From the NCBI GenBank assembly GCA_052379845.1, contig JBQTCF010000013.1: 64,000 nucleotides of DNA. One strand, written 5' to 3'. The stretch's first letter is position 1. The number at the start of each line of letters is the position of its first letter. The stretch is from Roseinatronobacter sp052379845 (GTDB lineage Bacteria; Pseudomonadota; Alphaproteobacteria; Rhodobacterales; Rhodobacteraceae). The position numbers and the translations under genes are program-made. Of this stretch, positions 57,513 to 64,000 are shown one piece after another. The notes under the pieces are model-generated. The model made no database searches and had not been told where the DNA came from. It worked only from the letters and a program-made list of their open reading frames with translations.

Positions 57513-58463
57513 ATGTTTGGCTATACCCTGCAACGCATCATCTATACAGCGCCCGTGCTTTTGGGGGTTGCGGTGGTGTGTTTCGCGCTGGTGCATATTT
57601 CGCCCGGCGACCCGCTGATTTCCATCCTGCCGGCGGATGCGTCGGTTGAATTGCAAGACCGGCTGCGGGTGCTGTATGGGTTCGACCGCAGCTATCCCGA
57701 ACAGTTCATCCTGTGGCTGGGGCGTGCGCTGCAAGGCGATCTTGGCACCTCTATCGCGTCGGGGCGGCCCGTGACCACGGAAGTGATGCGCGCCGTGTCC
57801 AATACGCTGATGCTGGCGGCTGTCGCCACAGTCATAGGGTTTGTGCTGGGGTGTTTTTTCGGCTTCGTGGCGGGCTATTTCAGCAATTCGCCACTGGACA
57901 AGGCCGCATCGGCGGCGGCGGTGTTCGGGGTCTCGGTGCCGCATTACTGGCTGGGCATGGTGCTGGTGATCATCTTCTCGGCGCAGTTGGGCTGGTTGCC
58001 TGCGGCGGGTGCTGGCCCCGGCGGGTCCAGCGGGTGGAAATTCGACATGGAGCATTTAAGCTACATGGTGCTGCCCGCCCTGACCATGAGTGTCATTCCC
58101 ATGGGCATTATCGCGCGCACAGTGCGCGCGCTGGTGGCCGAGATTCTGGCGCAGGAATTTGTCATCGGGTTGCGCGCGCGCGGGTTGTCGGAACTGGGCG
58201 TTTTCCTGCATGTGGTCAAGAACGCGGCCCCCACGGCGCTGGCCGTCATGGGGGTGCAGCTGGGCTATTTGCTGGGCGGGTCCATCCTGATTGAAACAGT
58301 GTTCAGCTGGCCCGGCACGGGCATGTTGCTGAATTCGGCCATTTTCCAGCGCGATTTGCCGCTGTTGCAGGGCACGATTCTGGTTCTGGCGCTGTTTTTC
58401 GTGGTGCTGAACCTGGCTGTGGATGTGCTGCAAAGCGCGCTTGACCCCCGTATCAAAAGGTAA
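57513..58463 (+). CDS. ABC transporter permease (DppB-like)
   Basis: A 316-residue permease with six helices. The DppB type is shown by the N-terminal FGYTLQRIIYTAPVLLGVAVV, HISPGDP in the first periplasmic loop, and the EAA loop near LVAEILAQEFVIGLRARGLS. It forms the inner-membrane channel with the next gene product. ATG 57513 has AAAGGAC upstream. Confidence 0.94.
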   Translation: MFGYTLQRIIYTAPVLLGVAVVCFALVHISPGDPLISILPADASVELQDRLRVLYGFDRSYPEQFILWLGRALQGDLGTSIASGRPVTTEVMRAVSNTLMLAAVATVIGFVLGCFFGFVAGYFSNSPLDKAASAAAVFGVSVPHYWLGMVLVIIFSAQLGWLPAAGAGPGGSSGWKFDMEHLSYMVLPALTMSVIPMGIIARTVRALVAEILAQEFVIGLRARGLSELGVFLHVVKNAAPTALAVMGVQLGYLLGGSILIETVFSWPGTGMLLNSAIFQRDLPLLQGTILVLALFFVVLNLAVDVLQSALDPRIKR

Positions 58464-58469
58464 CGTGAC

Positions 58470-59357
58470 ATGGCAGACATGACCTTGACCCAAGCCCCCC
58501 CCGCTGTGGCTGTGCGCAGTGCAGGCTATTGGCAGAATGTGGGCGCGCGGCTGGTGCGCGACAAGACGGCCATGGCCGCGGCGGCGGTGCTGCTGATTTT
58601 CCTGCTGGCGGCCATTTTCGCGCCACTTGTCGCGCCGCTGGACCCGCTGGACGGGCGGTTGTCCAACCGTCTGAAACCCATCGGCACCGACGGGCATTGG
58701 CTGGGCACAGATGAGTTGGGCCGCGATATGCTGTCGCGGCTGATCTGGGGCGGGCGGTTGTCGTTGCTGATGGGGGTCACGCCGGTGGTGCTGGCGTTCA
58801 TCATCGGGTCGGCAGTGGGCATTATCGCGGGCTATGCGGGCGGCTGGACCAATACGCTGATCATGCGCACGATTGATGTGTTCTATGCGTTCCCGTCGGT
58901 GTTGCTGGCAGTTGCGCTGTCGGGTGCGCTGGGGGCGGGGTTGGGCAATGCGCTGTTGTCGCTGACAGTGGTGTTCATTCCGCCCATTGCGCGGGTGGCG
59001 GAATCGGTCACCACGCGGCTGCGCAGTTCGGATTTCATTGAAGCGGCGCGCGCATCGGGCGCAGATGCGCTGACGATTGTGCGGGTGCATGTGCTGGGCA
59101 ATGTGCTGGGGCCGATCTTTGTTTATGCGACCTCGCTGATTGCGGTCAGCATGATTCTGGCCTCGGGGCTGTCCTTCCTTGGCCTTGGGGTGCGCCCGCC
59201 CAACCCTGAATGGGGGCTGATGCTGAACACGCTGCGCACGGCCATTTATGTGCAGCCATGGGTTGCGGCGCTGCCGGGTGCCATGATTTTCATGGTGTCA
59301 ATTTCGTTCAACATGTTGTCGGACGGGCTGCGCACTGCGATGGAGGTGCGCCAATGA
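58470..59357 (+). CDS. ABC transporter permease (DppC-like)
   Basis: A 295-residue permease: a cytoplasmic N-terminus, helix 1 (about 32-54), then HWLGTDELGRDMLSRLIWGG (hallmark GTDxxGRD) and the EAA loop RSSDFIEAARASGADALTI. It lies six bases after the DppB gene and is coupled to the first ATPase gene by ATGA. Confidence 0.95.
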   Translation: MADMTLTQAPPAVAVRSAGYWQNVGARLVRDKTAMAAAAVLLIFLLAAIFAPLVAPLDPLDGRLSNRLKPIGTDGHWLGTDELGRDMLSRLIWGGRLSLLMGVTPVVLAFIIGSAVGIIAGYAGGWTNTLIMRTIDVFYAFPSVLLAVALSGALGAGLGNALLSLTVVFIPPIARVAESVTTRLRSSDFIEAARASGADALTIVRVHVLGNVLGPIFVYATSLIAVSMILASGLSFLGLGVRPPNPEWGLMLNTLRTAIYVQPWVAALPGAMIFMVSISFNMLSDGLRTAMEVRQ

Positions 59358-60370
59358 CCACCCAAGGCGCTATTTTGACCGTGCGCGGCTTGCAGAAATA
59401 CTTTCCCATCAAGGGGGGTATTCTGGGCCGCACGGTAAAGAATGTTCATGCCGTGGATGGCGTGGATCTGGAAGTGTTTGCCGGCGAAACGCTGGGCGTG
59501 GTGGGCGAATCGGGCTGCGGCAAATCCACCACGGCGCGCTTGCTGATGCAGCTGATCGCCCCTGACCAGGGCGCGCTGTATTTTGAGGGCAAGCTGGTGG
59601 GCAGCCCTGAATTGCCGCTGAAGGCGTATCGCCGTCAGGTGCAGATGGTGTTTCAGGACAGCTATTCGTCGCTGAACCCGCGCCTGACCATTGAGGACAA
59701 CATTGCCTTCGGCGCGCGTGTTCATGGCACGCGGGCACAGGAGGCACTGGCGCGCACGCATGACCTGTTGGCGCGCGTGGGGCTGGACCCTGCGCGCTTT
59801 GCGGGGCGCTATCCGCATGAATTGTCGGGCGGCCAGCGCCAGCGCGTCAATATTGCACGCGCGCTGGCGCTGCGGCCCAAAGTCATCATTCTGGACGAAG
59901 CGGTGTCCGCGCTGGACAAATCGGTGGAAGCGCAGGTGCTGAACCTGCTGGCCGACCTGAAGGCGGAATTCGGCCTGACCTATGTGTTCATCAGCCATGA
60001 TCTGAATGTGGTGCGCTTTGTGTCCGACCGCGTGATGGTCATGTATCTGGGGCAGGTGGCCGAAATTGGCACGGCGGACGCGCTGTATGACACGCCGCTG
60101 CACCCCTATTCGCGCGCGCTGTTGTCGTCCATGCCGTCCATGGACCCCGACAACCGCACACAGGAACCCGCGCTGACGGGTGACCCGCCCAACCCGATTG
60201 ACCCGCCACAGGGCTGCCGGTTTCACACGCGCTGTCCGGTGGTGGGCGATGTCTGCGCGCACAAAGTGCCCAGCCTGACGCAGCGCGCGGCGCGCCATCT
60301 GGTGGCGTGCCATGCGCATGACCCCGCATCGGGCTATGTCGCCCCATCCCGACAGGAGGCCGCACAATGA
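59354..60370 (+). CDS. ABC transporter ATP-binding protein (DppF-like)
   Basis: A 338-residue ATPase: GESGCGKST (Walker A), MVFQDSYSSLNPRLTI (Q-loop), LSGGQRQRVNIARAL (signature), VIILDEAVSALDKSVEAQVL (Walker B). The Opp/Dpp C-terminal cysteine-rich motif is present as CRFHTRCPVVGDVC, an iron-sulfur-type site in family members. ATGA-coupled on both sides. Confidence 0.95.
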   Translation: MTTQGAILTVRGLQKYFPIKGGILGRTVKNVHAVDGVDLEVFAGETLGVVGESGCGKSTTARLLMQLIAPDQGALYFEGKLVGSPELPLKAYRRQVQMVFQDSYSSLNPRLTIEDNIAFGARVHGTRAQEALARTHDLLARVGLDPARFAGRYPHELSGGQRQRVNIARALALRPKVIILDEAVSALDKSVEAQVLNLLADLKAEFGLTYVFISHDLNVVRFVSDRVMVMYLGQVAEIGTADALYDTPLHPYSRALLSSMPSMDPDNRTQEPALTGDPPNPIDPPQGCRFHTRCPVVGDVCAHKVPSLTQRAARHLVACHAHDPASGYVAPSRQEAAQ

Positions 60371-61362
60371 GCGCCCCGTTCCTTTCGATCCGCAACCTTG
60401 GGGTTGCGTTTACCGGCGGCACGCGGCCTGTGCGCGCGGTCAATGATGTGTCGCTGGATGTTGCGCAGGGCGAAGCGGTCGCGCTGATCGGGGAATCGGG
60501 GTCGGGCAAATCCGTGACCATGCGCGCCATCATGCGGCTGAACCCCGAAAAGCGCACGAAACTGCAAGGCAGTATTGACCTGGACGGGCGCGACATTCTG
60601 AAAATGACCCCGCGCGAATTGCAGGCGCTGCGCGGGGCGCAGGCGGCCATGATCTTTCAGGAACCGCTGCTGGCGCTGGACCCTGTGTATTCGCTGGGCG
60701 ATCAGATTGTTGAAACCATCCGCCGCCACGAACCCATAAGCCGCGACGCCGCGCGCGCCCGCGCGCTGGAGTTGTTTGAGCGGGTGCGTATTCCCTCGGC
60801 CAGATCGCGGCTGGACAATTACCCGCATGAAATGTCGGGCGGCATGCGCCAGCGCGCGATGATTGCGCTGGCGCTGTCATGCAGGCCCAAACTGCTGCTG
60901 GCCGATGAACCCACCACAGCACTGGACGCCACAGTGCAAATTCAGGTGTTGTTGCTGCTGCGCGAATTGCAGCGCGATCTGGGCCTGTCGATTATTTTCG
61001 TCACCCATGACATTGGCGCGGCAGTGGAAGTGGCCGACCGGATTGCAGTGATGTATGCAGGCCAGATTGTGGAACAGGGCAGCGCGCGTGAACTGATCCG
61101 CACCCCCCGCCACCCCTATACGCTGGGCCTGCTGAAAAGCCGCGCGGACGGGGCGATGGTCAAGGGCGCGCGGCTGGAAGCCATTCCCGGCGCGCCCCCG
61201 GATCTGGCGCACCTGCCCGATGGCTGCCCCTTTGCGCCGCGCTGCTTTCTGGCCGAAACGGCCTGTCATGCGGGGCAGATCGAGATGCAGCAGATTGGCA
61301 CAACCCATCAGGCGCGCTGCCGCAAGCTGGCGCAGACGCGCGATATGCAAGCGGCGCAATAG
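60367..61362 (+). CDS. ABC transporter ATP-binding protein (DppD-like)
   Basis: A 331-residue ATPase: GESGSGKSV, MIFQEPLLALDPVYSLG, MSGGMRQRAMIALAL, LLLADEPTTALDATVQIQVL. The C-terminal motif DGCPFAPRCFLAETAC holds three Cys. It completes a five-gene Opp/Dpp importer. The last gene of the operon; a GC-rich hairpin with the 24-base element follows 82 bases on. Confidence 0.95.
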   Translation: MSAPFLSIRNLGVAFTGGTRPVRAVNDVSLDVAQGEAVALIGESGSGKSVTMRAIMRLNPEKRTKLQGSIDLDGRDILKMTPRELQALRGAQAAMIFQEPLLALDPVYSLGDQIVETIRRHEPISRDAARARALELFERVRIPSARSRLDNYPHEMSGGMRQRAMIALALSCRPKLLLADEPTTALDATVQIQVLLLLRELQRDLGLSIIFVTHDIGAAVEVADRIAVMYAGQIVEQGSARELIRTPRHPYTLGLLKSRADGAMVKGARLEAIPGAPPDLAHLPDGCPFAPRCFLAETACHAGQIEMQQIGTTHQARCRKLAQTRDMQAAQ

Positions 61363-61443
61363 CACGTTGCGCGGTAGGGCAGCAGGTGTTCGGGGCGGGA
61401 CTTGCGCGCCGCTGGCACTGGTTTTTGCGCAGGCCGCTGGCCA

Positions 61444-61497
61444 GCGGGGGGCTGTCTGCCCCCCGCACCCCCCGAGAGTATTTTTCGCAAGATGAAA
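61444..61497 (+). repeat. Hairpin plus conserved 24-base element, copy 3
   Basis: GCGGGGGGC (61444-61452) pairs with GCCCCCCGC (61458-61466) around TGTCT, then ACCCCCC, then GAGAGTATTTTTCGCAAGATGAAA (61474-61497). This is the fullest copy and shows the hairpin-plus-tail architecture I recall across Rhodobacteraceae. The rest of 61363-61600 has no gene. Confidence 0.75.
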
Positions 61498-61600
61498 GAC
61501 CGGCGCGCGGTTTGGGCGCGGCGTCAGGCAGGGGGGCAACAGATGTGGCACGCCGCAGGGCGGGCCGTTCTGGGCCGTGGTGGCTGCGGGCGGGGGGGGG

Positions 61601-62347
61601 TTATTGTGCGGGTTCGCGCAGCGCCGCCAGCGGGGTGAGGTCGTGCGATTTGTCGCGCGGCCAGCCATATGCGCCGGTTTTGGCGGTTTGATACCCCCCG
61701 CCTGCCAGGGCTTCTGCAAGGCGCACGGCGGCATGGACCCCGTCTATCACAGTGAGGCCGGTTTTTGCGCTGAGGGTGGCGCACATGTCAGACATGCCCG
61801 CGCAGCCCAGAATGACGGCTTCCGCGCCGTCATGGTCACGCGCCTGCAGGATTTCGCGTTCCAGAAGGGCCTGTGCATGTGGTCCGTCCGCTTCCAGCGA
61901 GAGCACGGGCAGATCGACTGCGCGCACCCGCCGCATGTTGTGGCCCATGCCATAGCGCTGGGCCATATCCTCGATGATGGGGACCGAGCGGGGCAGGGTG
62001 GTGACGATTGAAAACCGGCTGGCCAGAACGCTGGCGACCTGCATTGCGGCCTGTGCGATACCGATGACCGGGCCGCGCACCACTTCGCGTGCGGCGCCAA
62101 GGCCGGGATCGTCGAAACAGGCGATGACATGGGCCTGGGCACCTGCGGCTTCGGCGCGGCGCAGTGCGTCGAGCATGGCGGGAACGGCCATGGCTTCGTC
62201 ATGGTGCCCTTCGATGCTGGGGGGGACGGGGGCGCTGGCGCCGCCTGCCATGATGGTGACACCGGCACTGGCGGCAGCGCGTGCCTGTCGGGCAATCAGG
62301 GCGGTCATGGCGGCGCTGGAATTGGGGTTGTATACGAAGACTTGCAA
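61601..62347 (-). CDS. Aspartate/glutamate (hydantoin) racemase family protein
   Basis: A 248-residue racemase-fold protein: VYNPNSSAAMTALI (hydantoin racemase start), a catalytic Cys in HVIACFDDPGLGAAREV, and a second Cys in EAVILGCAGMSDM. The two-cysteine pair matches hydantoin racemases. I placed the start at TTG 62347, because no ATG fits and homologues begin just before NPN; the longer TTG 62404 frame adds an Arg-rich leader. It shares a control region and palindrome with the divergent GntR gene. Confidence 0.85.
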   Translation of the reverse strand: MQVFVYNPNSSAAMTALIARQARAAASAGVTIMAGGASAPVPPSIEGHHDEAMAVPAMLDALRRAEAAGAQAHVIACFDDPGLGAAREVVRGPVIGIAQAAMQVASVLASRFSIVTTLPRSVPIIEDMAQRYGMGHNMRRVRAVDLPVLSLEADGPHAQALLEREILQARDHDGAEAVILGCAGMSDMCATLSAKTGLTVIDGVHAAVRLAEALAGGGYQTAKTGAYGWPRDKSHDLTPLAALREPAQ

Positions 62348-62436
62348 GGGCCATCTTTCTGCTTTGGGGCGCGCGCATGCCCGCGCGGGGCGGGCCTGTT
62401 GCAAGTGTGTTGGTTTCTGCGGATTTTGTCAATTTT

Positions 62437-62448
62437 ATTGTCGACAAT
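62437..62448. promoter_or_regulatory. ATTGTCGACAAT palindrome between racemase and GntR genes
   Basis: Identical to the palindrome at 55738-55749. It is 87 bases before the GntR gene ATG and 90 before the racemase start, with an AT-rich surround (TTTTATTGTCGACAATATTG). The likely operator of the adjacent regulator. Confidence 0.75.
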
Positions 62449-62534
62449 ATTGCGCAGTTGTCACCGCAGCCTGTTGAAGCGGCTTTGCTTTTCGCGGGTA
62501 TGGCGGTAAGCAGGGCGCAGGATAGGGGGTTGGG

Positions 62535-63245
62535 ATGCCTTGGCTGACGGATGCATCGAAGAATGACGCAGTGACCTTGATTTGTGATCGGGTCTGGCTG
62601 GCTGTGGTGCAGCGTAGCCTGCGCCCCGGCGCGCGGCTGAAGGAAGAAGATCTGGCCGAAGCCTTTGGTGTCAGCCGCGCGCGGGTGCGTCAGGCGCTGG
62701 CATTGCTGGAAAAGGACGGGTTGGTGTCGCTGGTGCCCAATCGCGGGGCCTGCATTGCCGAACCCGGTGTGGCCGAGGCGCGCGATGCCTTCTACACGCG
62801 CGGCTTTATTGAAAAACGGCTGGTGGAACGGTTATGCGCGCGGGCCACGCAAGCTGATATTGCCGCGTTGCGCGACCATATTGCGCGGGAACGCGCGGCC
62901 CATGCCGGGCAGGACAGTGAAGCGGTGATCCGCCTGTCGGGGGAGTTTCACCTGCTGATTGCGCGGCTGACAGAGGCGCGCTTTCTGGGCGAGATTTTGC
63001 GCACGCTGACGACCAGAACATCGCTGATCACCGCCATGTATCAGACCGAATCCACCCAGACCTGTGGCCCGGACGAACATGAAGCCATCGTCAATGCCAT
63101 AGAGGCGCGCGACACTGCGCGTGCGGCCGATATGATGGAGCATCATTTGCACCATCTGGAAGCGGCGCTGCAATTGCACGAGGCGAAATCACCTGCCGCT
63201 GATTTGCGCGCCGCGCTGGGGTTGGGCGATGCGCCCGCGCAATGA
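62535..63245 (+). CDS. GntR family transcriptional regulator (FCD domain, FadR subfamily)
   Basis: A 236-residue regulator. Winged helix at 10-75: PGARLKEEDLAEAFGVSRAR, VRQALALLEKDGLVSLVPNRG. The FCD domain follows (80-225) with TRGFIEKRLVERLCARAT, a metal-type His in FHLLIARL, and the C-terminal HEAIVNAIEARDTARAADMM with a further His. It probably represses the racemase gene, the transporter operon and itself through the shared palindrome, in response to an imported carboxylate. Confidence 0.93.
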   Translation: MPWLTDASKNDAVTLICDRVWLAVVQRSLRPGARLKEEDLAEAFGVSRARVRQALALLEKDGLVSLVPNRGACIAEPGVAEARDAFYTRGFIEKRLVERLCARATQADIAALRDHIARERAAHAGQDSEAVIRLSGEFHLLIARLTEARFLGEILRTLTTRTSLITAMYQTESTQTCGPDEHEAIVNAIEARDTARAADMMEHHLHHLEAALQLHEAKSPAADLRAALGLGDAPAQ

Positions 63246-63298
63246 GGCGCACCGGGCGTGGCGTGATTGACAAGCGCTGCGCCAGACCCTAGCTACAG

Positions 63299-63428
63299 GG
63301 CATTCTCAGGGCGGGGTGAAATTCCCCACCGGCGGTCACAGCCCGCGAGCGCCTTTCGTTTGTGGAAGGGTCAGCAGATCCGGTGAAATTCCGGGGCCGA
63401 CGGTCATAGTCCGGATGGGAGAGAAGGG
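63299..63428 (+). ncRNA. FMN riboswitch (RFN element)
   Basis: All conserved RFN segments are present in order: CTCAGGGCGGGGTGAAATTC, CCCACCGGCGGT, AGCCCGCGAGCG, GGTCAGCAGATCCGGTG, AATTCCGGGGCCGACGGTCA, and TAGTCCGGATGGGAGAGA. It lies 71 bases before ribH2. FMN binding should reduce downstream expression. Confidence 0.97.
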
Positions 63429-63498
63429 GGACGGTCGGGCGCAGGCCCGCCCGGCCCTGACGCTCTGGGATTCTGTCATGTTGAAAGGATCTGGAGCT

Positions 63499-63969
63499 AT
63501 GACAAAATCCCCTGAATTTGCTTTTATCAAGGCGCGTTGGCATGCTGGTATTGTGGATCAGGCGCTTGTGGGGTTCCGCGCGCGGCTGTCAGAACTGGGT
63601 GTGAAGGCTGAAACCCGGTGTTTCGATGTGCCCGGCGCGTTTGAAATGCCGCTTCTGGCGCAGCGTCTGGCGGCTACGGGCCAGTATGACGCCATTGTGG
63701 CGGCGGCGCTGGTGGTGGATGGCGGCATTTACCGCCATGATTTTGTGGCGCAGGCCGTTGTTTCGGGCCTGATGGAGGCAGGGCTGAAAACCGGCGTGCC
63801 GGTTTTGTCCGTGTCGCTGACGCCGCATCATTTCCAGCCCTCGGCGGAGCATGAAGGGTTTTTCCACGACCATTTCGTGAAAAAGGGCCGCGAGGTGGCG
63901 GACGCAGCGCTGCAGGTGACGCAGCTTTATGACGGGCTTGCGCAGGGCGTGGCTAGCGCGGCGGCGTAA
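63499..63969 (+). CDS. ribH2: 6,7-dimethyl-8-ribityllumazine synthase, RibH2 type
   Basis: A 156-residue lumazine synthase with RibH2 features rather than RibH1: FAFIKARWHAGIVDQALVGF, FDVPGAFEMPL, VVDGGIYRHDFVAQAVVSGL and SLTPHHFQPSAEHEGFFHDHF. RibH2 enzymes form decamers and are separate from the main rib operon in alphaproteobacteria such as Brucella. An FMN riboswitch precedes it. ATG 63499 is preferred; ATG 63478, in frame, would add seven residues. Confidence 0.95.
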   Translation: MTKSPEFAFIKARWHAGIVDQALVGFRARLSELGVKAETRCFDVPGAFEMPLLAQRLAATGQYDAIVAAALVVDGGIYRHDFVAQAVVSGLMEAGLKTGVPVLSVSLTPHHFQPSAEHEGFFHDHFVKKGREVADAALQVTQLYDGLAQGVASAAA

Positions 63970-64000
63970 AGGCGCGCAGCGCAGGGTGGGGGGCAGTCAC

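Overview
The window is high-GC DNA from an alphaproteobacterium of the family Rhodobacteraceae. I infer this from a complete Rhodobacter-type gene transfer agent (GTA) cluster, a ChrR/RpoE pair beside the lipid-gene cluster it adjoins in Rhodobacter sphaeroides, a CcrM methyltransferase preceded by GANTC sites, a PhyR/NepR/EcfG general stress module, a RibH2-type lumazine synthase under an FMN riboswitch, and intergenic elements I recognise from this family. Genus cannot be fixed from the sequence.

Layout. 0-7.3 kb: the end of an adenylate-kinase-like gene, then an acetate-type symporter module (DUF4212 small subunit, SSS permease, cNMP/CBS/DUF294 protein, small membrane protein, single-domain response regulator, and a membrane protein joining a degenerate histidine kinase to a DEDDh exonuclease). 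7.4-15.1 kb: tRNA-Cys, HIT protein, sulfotransferase, a membrane-tethered winged-helix regulator, a Cys-motif repeat protein, rnhB, ccrM, a gamma-glutamyltransferase and an AhpD-like protein. 15.2-21.3 kb: chrR-rpoE divergent from a five-gene, mostly overlapping lipid-related operon; two matching ECF-type promoter candidates lie back to back between them. 21.7-36.3 kb: the GTA structural cluster g1-g15 in order plus one downstream gene. 36.4-38.3 kb: an ABC-F protein (Uup).

38.3-55.6 kb is a stress-response region. phyR and nepR-ecfG-kinase are divergent and fire from two EcfG-type promoters that overlap on a near-palindrome. The same motif (GGAAC-N16/17-CGTT) recurs upstream of DUF1328, PRC-barrel, AI-2E-type permease, CsbD, ferric-reductase-like and small membrane protein genes, suggesting a locally clustered regulon. 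An aa3-type oxidase operon with a fused subunit I+III lies within it, as does a 4 x 58-bp array of hairpin-forming repeats.

55.8-62.4 kb: an Opp/Dpp-type ABC transporter operon and a racemase-family gene next to a GntR/FCD regulator; an identical 12-bp palindrome upstream of the transporter and in the regulator/racemase intergenic region ties them together. The window closes with an FMN riboswitch and ribH2.

Most multi-gene units are tightly packed with ATGA or GTGA overlaps. All functions come from reading the translations and motifs; nothing was searched or computed.
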